Origin: JACCQS01 sp050999295
GTDB lineage: Bacteria > Actinomycetota > Actinomycetes > Mycobacteriales > Geodermatophilaceae
Reading direction: 5' to 3'
Assembly: GCA_050999295.1 (NCBI GenBank)
Contig: JBPCPI010000074.1
Span: forward strand, 1 to 19,151
DNA: 19,151 nt
Both the position numbers and the translations under genes were made by a program. The notes below the pieces were generated by a model. It worked only from the letters and a program-made list of their open reading frames with translations, did not search any database and was not told where the DNA came from. This document shows positions 1 to 7,749 of the stretch, one piece after another. The first letter of the stretch is position 1; every line of letters starts with the position of its first letter.

Positions 1-1213
1 CCCAGGGGAACTCGTCGGCGCGGATCAGGTTGATCTCACGCACCTTGGCCCGATCGAGCCCGAGTTCATCAGCGATCCGGTCCATCGTGCGCTCCATCGC
101 GAAGCAGCCCTGCGGCCGGCCTGCGCCGCGGTACGGCGTGACGATGACGGTGTTGGTGTAGACCGAGTCCACCTGGCAGCGGTAGTTCGCCAGGCGGTAA
201 GGACCCAGCAGTTGGGTGCTGGTGATGATCGGCACGACGATCCCGTACGGCGTGTAGGCGCCATGGTCATGCAGGATGTGCACGTCCATCGCCAGCATCC
301 GGCCCTCGTCGTCGTACCCGGCCGTGATCCTCTGCAGCTGACCGCGCTCGTGCGCAGAGGAGATGAAGTGTTCGCGGCGATCCTCTGCCCATTTGACCTC
401 GCGACCCAGTCTCATTGCCGCCCAAGGGACCAGCAGTTCCTCGGGCCAGGGGTGCACGATCTTGACTCCGAAGCCCCCGCCAACGTCAGGGGCGATGACC
501 TCGACCCGGTCCAGGGACAGGTCCAGTTTCGTAGCGATCGCGGCGCGTACCGAGGTGGAGGTCTGAGTGGAGCTGTACACCCGCAGCGATTCGTCGATCG
601 CGTCCCAGCGGGCGTGAACTCCCTTGCCCTCCAACGGCATACTAGCGCTGCGCTCGATGGTCTGCGAGAAGGTGACAGTGTGTGGTGCATCCCGCAGCGC
701 GGCTCCCACGTTCCCGAACTGCTGGACAAGGCGCGCGGCCACGTTGTCCGGGATGTCCTCGTGAACGGCGGAGTCAGCTCGCTCGGCAGCCTCGATCCCG
801 ATGACCGGGGTTCGGATCTCGTAGTGCACGACGATGCGTTCGGCCGCGTCCTCGGCGAGGTATCGGTCATCGGCGACGACCATGACGATCGGCTCACCGA
901 CGTGGCTTACCGACCCGTTGGCCAGTGCGTACCCGGTCCGGGGCGCGGTCAGGTCAGGGTGCGGCAGGAGAACCGGCAGCGGTTGTGCCATCGGCCCATC
1001 GAGGTCCTCGTAGGTGTAGATGGCGTGCACACCGTCGATGTCGAGTGCGCCTGACACGTCGATGTCGGTGATCCGCGCATTCGCGTGCGGGCTCCGGACG
1101 AAGGCAACTCCGAGCGCGTCGTGGCCGATGTCGTCGAGGTAGCGGCCCTGGCCCACGATCAGGCGGGCATCCTCGCGGCGCGCGATCGGCTCGCCGAACA
1201 GCTTGGTGGTCAT
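1..1213 (-). CDS. Molybdopterin-binding large subunit of a xanthine dehydrogenase / CoxL-like hydroxylase (partial)
   Basis: This is the catalytic Mo-cofactor subunit of a three-subunit molybdenum hydroxylase that oxidises an aromatic N-heterocycle or related substrate in the cytoplasm. About 404 residues are visible; the C-terminal half runs off the left edge, so the catalytic Glu region is unseen. The ATG at 1213 opens with the family N-terminus (FGEPIARREDARLIVGQGRY). VGGGFGVK lies near residues 240-247. PYRGAGRPQG near residues 358-367 is the active-site loop of the non-CO type; true form I CO dehydrogenases carry AYXCSFR there. The start overlaps the stop of the [2Fe-2S] subunit by ATGA, so the order is FAD, FeS, Mo subunit, the usual bacterial order. 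Context (PucR, nucleobase permease, AllFGH-like operon) points to xanthine or another purine/pyrimidine as substrate, but that is inference. The family is certain; the substrate is not. Confidence 0.9.
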   Translation of the reverse strand, partial: MTTKLFGEPIARREDARLIVGQGRYLDDIGHDALGVAFVRSPHANARITDIDVSGALDIDGVHAIYTYEDLDGPMAQPLPVLLPHPDLTAPRTGYALANGSVSHVGEPIVMVVADDRYLAEDAAERIVVHYEIRTPVIGIEAAERADSAVHEDIPDNVAARLVQQFGNVGAALRDAPHTVTFSQTIERSASMPLEGKGVHARWDAIDESLRVYSSTQTSTSVRAAIATKLDLSLDRVEVIAPDVGGGFGVKIVHPWPEELLVPWAAMRLGREVKWAEDRREHFISSAHERGQLQRITAGYDDEGRMLAMDVHILHDHGAYTPYGIVVPIITSTQLLGPYRLANYRCQVDSVYTNTVIVTPYRGAGRPQGCFAMERTMDRIADELGLDRAKVREINLIRADEFPW

Positions 1214-1749
1214 GCGCCGTACTCGGCAGAAGCAGGGCCGAGCCCCGCACCGGCGCGCTGCGATCGGATCTCCTGGGCTCGACCAACCGCCTTGACGATG
1301 TTCTGGTAGCCGGTGCAGCGACAAAGGTTGCCGCCCACGATCTCTCGGGCCTCGTCATCACTGATCGAGTCACCAGGCTCATAGTCCTCGAGGGCGGCCG
1401 CGATCGTGGTCAGGAACCCAGGCGTACAGAACCCGCACTGCAGGCCATGGCAGTCCCGGAAGGCCTCCTGGACCGGGTGCGGGTGGCCATCCGGGCCGGA
1501 CAATCCTTCGACGGTGGTGATCTGGTGTCCTTCGGCCTGGACGGCGAACATCAGGCAACTGCGTACCGGAACGCCGTCGAGCAGCACGGTGCAGGCCCCG
1601 CAGACGCCGTGTTCGCAGCCCACGTGTGTGCCGGTGAGCTCCAGGTCGTGCCGGATGGCGTCCGAGAGCAGCCGTCGGGCGGGCACGGTCACCGGCTTGG
1701 TGGTCCCATTGACCGACAGGCTGACCGTGAACTGCTGCTCCTGAGTCAT
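1210..1749 (-). CDS. [2Fe-2S] small subunit of molybdenum hydroxylase (XdhC/CoxS type)
   Basis: This 179-residue electron-transfer subunit carries two [2Fe-2S] clusters and passes electrons from the Mo centre to the FAD subunit. The plant-type ferredoxin cluster ligands are C45, C50, C53 and C65 (VGCEHGVCGACTVLLDG). The second cluster uses C105, C108, C143 and C145 (QCGFCTPG and NLCRCTGYQNIV). All eight cysteines are present and the length is typical. The ATG at 1749 overlaps the TGA of the FAD subunit (ATGA), and its own TGA overlaps the start of the Mo subunit. No clear Shine-Dalgarno precedes the start, so translation probably depends on coupling to the upstream gene. A longer upstream in-frame extension exists but has no family resemblance. 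Confidence 0.95.
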   Translation of the reverse strand: MTQEQQFTVSLSVNGTTKPVTVPARRLLSDAIRHDLELTGTHVGCEHGVCGACTVLLDGVPVRSCLMFAVQAEGHQITTVEGLSGPDGHPHPVQEAFRDCHGLQCGFCTPGFLTTIAAALEDYEPGDSISDDEAREIVGGNLCRCTGYQNIVKAVGRAQEIRSQRAGAGLGPASAEYGA

Positions 1750-2636
1750 GCGGCGACCGTGAGGCGGGCACGAGCGTCCGCGGCGGCTTGGGGCAGAGCC
1801 CGCTCGGTGAGTACGGCCACCAGCCGGCGCCGGTAGTCCCCGCTGGCGTGCAGGTCGCCCTCGGGCTCGACCAACGTGGTCGCCAACTCCCCCGCCGCGC
1901 GCCAATCCGCAGATGTCGCCGGTTGACCCGCAACTGCGGCGGTGAGGTCGTGGACCTCCGGAACAGGTCCCACCGACAGATAGGAGGCGCGTACATCGGC
2001 GACCGCTTCGCTCTCGTCGATCCGCACCGTGACCGCGACCCCGCACATCGCGTAGTCCCCCCGACGGCGAGCCAATTCGAGAAAGGCGCTCCCGCTTCTC
2101 GGCGTCGACGCGCCGAAGGTCACGGAAACAGCCAGTTCGCCCGGTCCCAAGCAGCTTTCCAGGGGACCCAGAAAGAACTCCGTGGCCGGTACGTCCTTGA
2201 TCGGCGCTCCGTGGGCCGCGATCTGCACGCTTCCTCCGGTGATCGCCAGGATCGCAGTCATCTCCCCCGAGGGATCAGCGTGTGCCACGGACCCACAGGT
2301 GGTTCCACGGTTGCGGATCGCCGGATGGGCCACATTGCTGGTCGCCCGGCCCAGGAGCGGCAGCACCGCGAACGCCGACTCGTCGGCCAGCAGTTCGGCG
2401 TGCCGCACGAGGGCGCCTACGACAACCGAGCCGTCCGCTGCGATCGAGATCTCGGCAAGCCCGGGTATCCGATTGATGTCGACCAAGGTGTGCGGAGCGG
2501 TCAACCGCATGGACAGGAGCGGGATCAGGCTCTGCCCTCCTGCCAGCACCTTGCCGTCGTAGCCGAGATCGGTGAGCACGGCCAACGCCTCGTCGATGCT
2601 GCGGGGCGCGGTGTAACCGAAGGCCGGAGGTTTCAT
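1746..2636 (-). CDS. FAD-binding medium subunit of molybdenum hydroxylase (CoxM/XdhB type)
   Basis: This 296-residue FAD subunit passes electrons from the iron-sulfur subunit to the final acceptor. The FAD-binding motifs are AGGQSLIPL at residues 32-40 and RNRGTTCGSVAHADPSGE at residues 108-125, which match the FAD_binding_5 fold; a CO-dehydrogenase-flavoprotein-like C-terminal domain follows. The ATG at 2636 has a good Shine-Dalgarno (GGAGGAG about 10 bases upstream), making it the first strongly initiated gene of the hydroxylase set. A 65-base gap separates it from idi upstream. No separate NAD-binding subunit is seen, so the electron acceptor (NAD, quinone, oxygen or ferredoxin) cannot be read from this window. 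Confidence 0.95.
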   Translation of the reverse strand: MKPPAFGYTAPRSIDEALAVLTDLGYDGKVLAGGQSLIPLLSMRLTAPHTLVDINRIPGLAEISIAADGSVVVGALVRHAELLADESAFAVLPLLGRATSNVAHPAIRNRGTTCGSVAHADPSGEMTAILAITGGSVQIAAHGAPIKDVPATEFFLGPLESCLGPGELAVSVTFGASTPRSGSAFLELARRRGDYAMCGVAVTVRIDESEAVADVRASYLSVGPVPEVHDLTAAVAGQPATSADWRAAGELATTLVEPEGDLHASGDYRRRLVAVLTERALPQAAADARARLTVAA

Positions 2637-2701
2637 CGACGCGTCACTCCTCCATCCAAGCGGACGGAGCCAGGAATGTGTGGGGCACCTGCACGGTCAG
2701 G

Positions 2702-3274
2702 TCAGGAGTCCCGCTCCGCTAGTGCAGCGAACTGCAGAACTGACCACGGACTGAGCAGCCAGGGAAAGCGGACGGCCAGTGCGCTGGCCTCGCGGCGCGG
2801 CACCCACATCCACTCGGCGACCTCTGATCGGTCGGGGTCCGGACCGGGTTGATGACCGGCCACCTGCGCGACAAAGACCGGGCAGACTTCGTTCTCCACG
2901 ACACCGTTGGCATCCTGCGCACGGTAGGTGAAATCGGCAAGGGCGAGAGACAGTGACAGTGCGGTCAAGCCGAGTTCGCTCGCCAATCGGCGTCGGACCG
3001 CATCATGCAGATGCTCCCCCGGGGCGGGATGCCCGCAGCACGCATTCGACCAGACGCCCGGCCAGGTTCGTTTGGTCACGGCCCGCCGGGTCAGCAGGGT
3101 GTGATCTGCCTCATCGAAGACGTGTACGGAGAAGGCTAGGTGCAGCGGGGTCTGCGCATGATGGACCTGCGTCTTCAGCTGGGAACCGATCGGTCGGCGC
3201 TGCGGGTCGAGCAGGACCACCCACTCGTCGACCGCCGCGACGTCCTCCATGTCGGCGCAGCCCATGACAGTCAT
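2702..3274 (-). CDS. idi: Isopentenyl-diphosphate delta-isomerase, type I
   Basis: This enzyme interconverts isopentenyl and dimethylallyl diphosphate in the cytoplasm, feeding isoprenoid synthesis. It is a Nudix-fold type I isomerase. From the start chosen here (ATG at 3274, 190 residues) the motif TWPGVWSNACCGHP places the catalytic Cys at residue 80, and ENEVCPVF places the catalytic Glu at residue 129. The metal-binding His-rich HHAQTPLHLAFS and the Nudix-like RRRLASELGL are also present. The frame stays open upstream to 3310, and an internal ATG at 3250 is possible. None of these starts has a clear Shine-Dalgarno, and the chosen one gives the usual family length. It lies 62 bases after the permease stop and 65 before the hydroxylase genes. 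Its metabolic link to nucleobase use is unclear, so it may simply be a passenger. Confidence 0.92.
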   Translation of the reverse strand: MTVMGCADMEDVAAVDEWVVLLDPQRRPIGSQLKTQVHHAQTPLHLAFSVHVFDEADHTLLTRRAVTKRTWPGVWSNACCGHPAPGEHLHDAVRRRLASELGLTALSLSLALADFTYRAQDANGVVENEVCPVFVAQVAGHQPGPDPDRSEVAEWMWVPRREASALAVRFPWLLSPWSVLQFAALAERDS

Positions 3275-3287
3275 TCTGGCGCAACGG

Positions 3288-3340
3288 CTGACCGGCTCTC
3301 GGCGGGCCACAGGGGCAACGGCCTGACCCGGCCCGGTCAG
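3288..3340. repeat. Inverted repeats at the permease 3' end (possible attenuator or terminator)
   Basis: CTGACCGG at 3288-3295 is the perfect reverse complement of CCGGTCAG at 3333-3340. A second arm, CTGACC at 3323-3328, can pair with GGTCAG at 3335-3340 to make a shorter hairpin around the permease stop codon. The two structures compete for the same 3' arm. There is no T-run. The site could end or attenuate the permease transcript before idi; this is inference. Confidence 0.35.
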
Positions 3341-4860
3341 CGCTTCCTGCGGGTCGCCTTCGTCGGCCGGGATTGCCCGCTGCCGGCCGGACCTGAGCGC
3401 GCGCCGGACCCTCCGGTTCGGCCCGCCGCGGTTCTCTTGCCAGCAGCGGCCCTCGAGCCATCAGCGTTGCGGCCGGTCCCCTCGACAGGTGAGTCGGGGT
3501 CACCCTCGACCTGCCTGCCCTCACGGTTGAGTGCTTCCCGAAGTTCTTCGGGGGCCAGCACGCGCGCGAGGTGCCACCCGCCGACGGCCACGATGGTGCC
3601 CAACGCGATCCCGCTGAGGCTGAATGTGTCGGTGAAGACCAGCGTGACATTGCCGATCGCGATGATGATGCCTGCCGCCAGCGGGACGAGGTTGATCGGG
3701 TTCGCGAAGTCCACTCGATTCTCTTTCCAAATCTTCGCTCCAAGCAGGCCGATCATGCCGTAGAGGACCACGGTGATCCCACCCAGCACGCCACCCGGCG
3801 CGGCGGCGATCAAGGCACCGAACTTGGGGATCAGACCGAACAGGATCGCGACCAGCGCGGCGATGTAGTAGGCCGCCGTCGAGTAGACCCGGGTGGCGGC
3901 CATGACGCCGATGTTCTCGGCGTAGGTCGTGGTCGGTGATCCGCCGACCGAGGACGCAACGACCGTGCCGACGCCGTCACCGAAGATGGCTCGGCCGAGG
4001 ACGGGGTCCAGGTCGCGCTTGGTCATCTCGGCGACGGCCTTGACGTGACCGGTGTTCTCGGCGACCAGGGCGATGACCGCAGGCAGCACAAGCAGGGTGA
4101 AGTTGAGCGAGAAGCTCGGGGCGGTGATCTCAGGTAACCCGAACCAAGCGGCGTCGCCCACCGTGGAGAAGTCGGTACGGAAGTGTGCGGTTGCCTCGCC
4201 GGTGCCCCCCGGAAGCACCGACGTGATCTCGCCAACGGTCTGGTCAAGGATCCAGGACAGCAGGAACCCGAAGACCAGCCCCAGCAGGATCGAGATCCGG
4301 GCCAGGAACCCACGCAGGGCCAGCGCGGCGACAATGACGAAGGTCATCGTGGCTAACGCGACCCATTGATCCTGCGGCCAGTAGATATCAGCTACCACAG
4401 GTGCGAGGTTGAACCCGATCAACATGACCACCGCACCCGTCACCGCTGGCGGCAGGATCTTGTTGATCAGCCGGGCACCGGCATAGTGGATGATCACCCC
4501 GACGATCGCCAGGAGGACCCCGGCGATCAGGATCGACCCGACGACATCCCCGCTGTCCCCACCGCCGGCCCGGATCGCGAAGACCCCACCGACGAAGGAC
4601 GCGCTGGTGCCCAGGTAGCTCGGCACCTTTCCCTGCACGATCAGCAGGAAGATGATCGTCGCGATCCCGCTCATCATGATGGCGAGGTTGGGGTCCAGGC
4701 CCATGATGAGCGGGAACACGAAGGTCGCGCCAAACATGGCCACCACGTGCTGGGCGCCGATTCCGGTGGTCCGTCCCCAGGTCAGTCGTTCGTCAGGAGC
4801 TACCGCTTCCCCGATGGGAGGGGTCTTCCCGTCGCCGTAGAGCTTCCAACTGAACGCCAT
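3337..4860 (-). CDS. NCS2-family uracil/xanthine permease (UraA-like)
   Basis: This is a 507-residue inner-membrane nucleobase:proton symporter of the NCS2 family (COG2233). The N-terminus has GIGAQHVVAMFGATFVFPL, the family entry motif, followed by many hydrophobic helices to about residue 435. VAENTGH (E268, H272) and PTTTYAENIGVMAATR (E315) match the two substrate-binding segments of E. coli UraA (E241/H245 and E290). Purine-type NCS2 members usually carry Q-N-x-G at the second site, so the sequence leans towards uracil. The last ~65 residues are a hydrophilic, basic, low-complexity tail ending KATRRKR, longer than in UraA. The start has GGGAGG 7 bases upstream. It lies 138 bases downstream of pucR on the same strand, consistent with regulated nucleobase uptake. 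The family is sure; the substrate is open between uracil and xanthine. Confidence 0.93.
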   Translation of the reverse strand: MAFSWKLYGDGKTPPIGEAVAPDERLTWGRTTGIGAQHVVAMFGATFVFPLIMGLDPNLAIMMSGIATIIFLLIVQGKVPSYLGTSASFVGGVFAIRAGGGDSGDVVGSILIAGVLLAIVGVIIHYAGARLINKILPPAVTGAVVMLIGFNLAPVVADIYWPQDQWVALATMTFVIVAALALRGFLARISILLGLVFGFLLSWILDQTVGEITSVLPGGTGEATAHFRTDFSTVGDAAWFGLPEITAPSFSLNFTLLVLPAVIALVAENTGHVKAVAEMTKRDLDPVLGRAIFGDGVGTVVASSVGGSPTTTYAENIGVMAATRVYSTAAYYIAALVAILFGLIPKFGALIAAAPGGVLGGITVVLYGMIGLLGAKIWKENRVDFANPINLVPLAAGIIIAIGNVTLVFTDTFSLSGIALGTIVAVGGWHLARVLAPEELREALNREGRQVEGDPDSPVEGTGRNADGSRAAAGKRTAAGRTGGSGARSGPAGSGQSRPTKATRRKR

Positions 4861-4880
4861 CCAAAGCCTCCCGTACGAGG

Positions 4881-4934
4881 GTCACACGAAGGAAACGGTC
4901 ATCGACGATGCCGATCATCGGCGTGCAGTGTGAC
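4881..4934. promoter_or_regulatory. Nested inverted repeats upstream of the permease gene
   Basis: The 138-base pucR-permease gap holds GTCACAC at 4881-4887, a perfect inverted match to GTGTGAC at 4928-4934. Inside it, 4908-4924 is an imperfect palindrome centred on 4916 (core GCCGATCATCGGC). It lies 20-75 bases before the permease start, so it could be a regulator site or an RNA hairpin in the leader. Binding is inference. Confidence 0.35.
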
Positions 4935-4998
4935 GCCCCGGCCACCGCTTGTGAAGGGCACGGGCGTGGGCACCGTCTTTACGGGCTTGCAGGTGAGA

Positions 4999-6720
4999 TC
5001 AGGCCAGGCCGTGCACTTCCACGACGTGCAGTGCCAGTTGAACGTTGAGCCGCAGTGCCGGGTCAGTCATGAACGGACCCAGCAGGCGTTCCAGCTTGCC
5101 GATCCGATAGCGCAGGGTGTTGTAGTGGAAGTGCAGGGCCCGGGCTGCTTCGGCCACGTTCAGGTTGGCATCCAGCAGCACCTTCAGCGTCTCGATCAAG
5201 TCCGCGTTCTCAGCCGATCCTCCGGGGGCCAGCGGGCCGAGCACCTCGGCGAGATAGCCCCGCAGTTCCCCCGAGTCCGGGATGAGACACAGCAGTCGCA
5301 GGACCCCCAGTGAGTCGAAAGAGGTCACCGCTGGGTGCTTCTGGGTCTGCATACCGACTTGAGCCGCACGCCGCGCCTGCGAGTATGCGGCTGGCAGCGC
5401 CGACAGAGACGCCACGTCCCGGCTGATCCCGGTGCTGACCGGTTGTTTCGAACCGTGCCGGTCGGTCAGCACCCGCGTTCCCATCGACGTGATCAGCTCC
5501 GCGGCCACCGACACCGGCGACTCCACTGGGCGAGCCGCAGCCTGGTCGGGCGACTGTCCGACCGGCAACAGCGTGACCACCTGATCGGAGACGACCACGA
5601 CTGCTGCACCGACCACTAGGGCATCCAGGGCAGCGCGCCACCTGGCCGCGAAGCGCTCCAGGTCGTCGTGCCTGCTGCGCGGGGACTGGTCGGGCATCGG
5701 TTGCACGATGGTCACGGTGAGCACCAGCGATCCCCGCACGTTCCAGCCGAACCAGCGGGCTTGGTCCAGCACGCGTTCGAGGTCATCGATGCGGCCCTCG
5801 ACGAGGTCGCGGACGAGGTCACTCTGGTACCTGGCCTCGACGGCGGTGACCGCAAGTTTCTGGGTGATGGTGAGCGCGGCCAGGTTAGCGGCGCGTTCGA
5901 GGATCGTGATGGTGTCTGGGGCGTATTCGGCGTCCTTGCGTACGGCCACCAGCCAGCCGTGGTCGAACTCTCCGGCGACGATGGGTACAACGATCGCCGT
6001 GCCGCCATCGTCCAGATCGAGAACCTGGTGGTGTTGCGGATTCGCTTTGATCAGCTCGGCCAGGCCGGTCACCTGGTCAACATCGGGCCCGGCCTGGGCC
6101 AGCACGGCCCCCTCGCGCCCCACCACGATGGCCGCGGCTGGGGACAACAACATCGCCGCCTTGGCCGTGACCTCGTCTAGGCCGCCACCGGCCAGAACCG
6201 TCGCGACGATGGCGCGGTGCACCTCCTCGGAGTGGGCCAAGGCGGCGGCCTGCTTGTTGAGGATCTCGGTGAGTACCTGGTTAAGGATGTCGTCGAAGCC
6301 GACATCGTCGGGCAGCAGGATCACCGGAAAGCCGCGCCGGTCGGCTTCGGCGAGCATTCCTTCCGGCAGCTCATCCACGTAACGAGCCAGCTTTATCGCG
6401 AACGCGGCCAGGCCTCGGTCGTCCAGGTCGGCGATCAACTGGATCAAGCTCGAGGGCCTGTGCCGCAGCGGATAGCCGGTGGTGAGAATCAGTTCGTCCG
6501 GTTTGACCCAGGGCAGGATGTCGGGCACTTCCATGACATTGAGCCGCCGTACCATCCGGTCTGCCCCCGAGGCCCCGGCGACCAACCGGGCGGTGCTGAG
6601 GCTGGAAAGCGACAGCATGTCGGCGACCGAGATTCCAGAGACAGCGCCCCACCGCGGGAGGCTGTTAGGGGGCGGCGGAGTCCGCCCGCCACGATCAACC
6701 ACCCGAAAAGAATCTGGCAT
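4999..6720 (-). CDS. PucR-family transcriptional regulator
   Basis: This is a 573-residue DNA-binding regulator of the PucR/CdaR type. PucR of Bacillus controls purine catabolism. The N-terminal PucR ligand-sensing domain covers about residues 30-165 (SLSTARLVAGASGADRMVRR, then the ILPWVKPDELILTTGYPL segment). A variable, GGDEF-like middle region follows. The C-terminal HTH_30 domain is near residues 512-548 (LNVAEAARALHFHYNTLRYR). The ATG at 6720 gives an extra ~30 residues (RGGRTPPPPNS and so on) before the usual domain start; a GTG at codon 7 and an ATG at codon 35 are alternatives, and no strong Shine-Dalgarno decides. It diverges from the AllHFG-like operon and precedes the permease, the expected position for a local regulator of both arms. 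Confidence 0.93.
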   Translation of the reverse strand: MPDSFRVVDRGGRTPPPPNSLPRWGAVSGISVADMLSLSSLSTARLVAGASGADRMVRRLNVMEVPDILPWVKPDELILTTGYPLRHRPSSLIQLIADLDDRGLAAFAIKLARYVDELPEGMLAEADRRGFPVILLPDDVGFDDILNQVLTEILNKQAAALAHSEEVHRAIVATVLAGGGLDEVTAKAAMLLSPAAAIVVGREGAVLAQAGPDVDQVTGLAELIKANPQHHQVLDLDDGGTAIVVPIVAGEFDHGWLVAVRKDAEYAPDTITILERAANLAALTITQKLAVTAVEARYQSDLVRDLVEGRIDDLERVLDQARWFGWNVRGSLVLTVTIVQPMPDQSPRSRHDDLERFAARWRAALDALVVGAAVVVVSDQVVTLLPVGQSPDQAAARPVESPVSVAAELITSMGTRVLTDRHGSKQPVSTGISRDVASLSALPAAYSQARRAAQVGMQTQKHPAVTSFDSLGVLRLLCLIPDSGELRGYLAEVLGPLAPGGSAENADLIETLKVLLDANLNVAEAARALHFHYNTLRYRIGKLERLLGPFMTDPALRLNVQLALHVVEVHGLA

Positions 6721-6736
6721 TTACCACCCGTACATC

Positions 6737-6784
6737 GTCTGGATCTTGGCAGCTTTGACCATACGCTGTTGATGTTGTCCAGAC
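6737..6784. promoter_or_regulatory. Inverted repeat in the divergent pucR / allH-like promoter region
   Basis: GTCTGGA at 6737-6743 is a perfect inverted match to TCCAGAC at 6778-6784. The arm centres lie 41 bases apart, about four helical turns, in the 78-base gap between two divergent genes. This geometry fits a dimeric or looped regulator site, with PucR the obvious candidate. No known PucR box was matched, so the protein link is inference. Confidence 0.4.
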
Positions 6785-6790
6785 TAGTTT
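6785..6790 (+). promoter_or_regulatory. Possible -10 element for a leaderless allH-like transcript
   Basis: TAGTTT fits the actinobacterial TANNNT -10 pattern and ends 8 bases before the ATG at 6799. That spacing would start the message at or next to the start codon, consistent with the lack of a Shine-Dalgarno there. TTGACC at 6755-6760 is too far upstream to be its -35. This is a weak prediction from pattern only. Confidence 0.25.
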
Positions 6791-6798
6791 CGCATTCA

Positions 6799-7749
6799 AT
6801 GAGTACGATCGAGGCTCTCGACCGGGCCGATGGGCATACCGCGCCCCACGATCCGCTAACGGGGCCGGCGGCGACCCCCGCGGTGGCAAGTATCGGCATA
6901 GCTGATCTGCTCCGTGGGCCGCTGCGCCCGGCGTCGGTGATCTCGATCTTCCCGACCGCGATCTACCTGCGCACCGAACCGCTGCTCTATCCTGACCGGC
7001 ACCTTGCCCTGGTCTCCCCCCAGCGCACGTCCGGCGTCGTCGCGATCCTGACCAGCGACGCCAGCCGACTTCCACTTGGGGCCATCCTGCACCGGCCTGC
7101 CACGCATCGGCCCCTGATCAGCAGCCGTGGACCCCTGAAGGCATTTCTCGGCGAAGGTCGGATCACCGTCGGTCCGCTTACGGTGCGCGCATCCGGATGG
7201 TGGGACCCGCGTCCACGACTGCCATCCGCAACTCCGGCGCTGCTACCCGAGGGCATGCGCGAGCTGCGATCCGCGGTGAGTGAACGACTGCACAGCCCAG
7301 TTCGCGACGTACCGACCGAACTGTGCGGCCAACTGGGGGCCTTGCGGGCAGCAGTACGTCGCAACGACGTGACCGCAGCGCTGCGGGCCAGCCAGCGGAT
7401 GATCGGGCTCGGCCCTGGCCTGACTCCCGCCGGAGATGACCTGCTCTGCGGCGTGTTGGCCGGCCTCACCCTGCTCGGCCACCCCCAAGCCGGCCGGATC
7501 GGCGCCGGAGTCCTGGCGCTGGCACCTGGGCGCACGACCGACCTCTCGCTAGCGCTGCTTCGGCATGCCACGCTAGGTCAGGTGAACACCGAACTCGGAT
7601 GCGTCATCCAGGCCCTGGCCGGAACCGGTCGATTGCAGGGCGCCCTTTCGCGGCTGTTTGCCGTCGGCCATACCAGCGGCATCGCCTTGGGCCTCGGCCT
7701 GAGCGCCGCAGTCGACCTGACCAGTCGCTCTACCCGGAGTCGGGGGTGA
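6799..7749 (+). CDS. DUF2877 protein, AllH/YlbF-like subunit of putative oxamate carbamoyltransferase
   Basis: This 316-residue protein resembles the DUF2877 family, whose E. coli member (YlbF, now AllH) is one of three genes assigned to oxamate carbamoyltransferase. The family core is visible at residues 203-218 (GLGPGLTPAGDDLLCG) and near residue 289 (VGHTSGIALGLG). An N-terminal barrel-like region of short hydrophobic strands comes first. There is no signal peptide or membrane span, so it should be cytoplasmic. The start is uncertain: ATG at 6799 or 6772, both without a Shine-Dalgarno; 6799 suits a leaderless message. The GTG of the fdrA-like gene overlaps its TGA. The frame is open far upstream, but that region is the antisense of pucR and is not coding. 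The exact role within the enzyme is inferred from family and neighbours. Confidence 0.85.
   Translation: MSTIEALDRADGHTAPHDPLTGPAATPAVASIGIADLLRGPLRPASVISIFPTAIYLRTEPLLYPDRHLALVSPQRTSGVVAILTSDASRLPLGAILHRPATHRPLISSRGPLKAFLGEGRITVGPLTVRASGWWDPRPRLPSATPALLPEGMRELRSAVSERLHSPVRDVPTELCGQLGALRAAVRRNDVTAALRASQRMIGLGPGLTPAGDDLLCGVLAGLTLLGHPQAGRIGAGVLALAPGRTTDLSLALLRHATLGQVNTELGCVIQALAGTGRLQGALSRLFAVGHTSGIALGLGLSAAVDLTSRSTRSRG

Noticed and set aside
212..1054. Plus-strand 280-codon open frame at the left end
   Set aside because: It is antisense to the Mo-hydroxylase large subunit, which shows VGGGFGVK and PYRGAGR motifs. The plus-strand translation has no recognisable domain.
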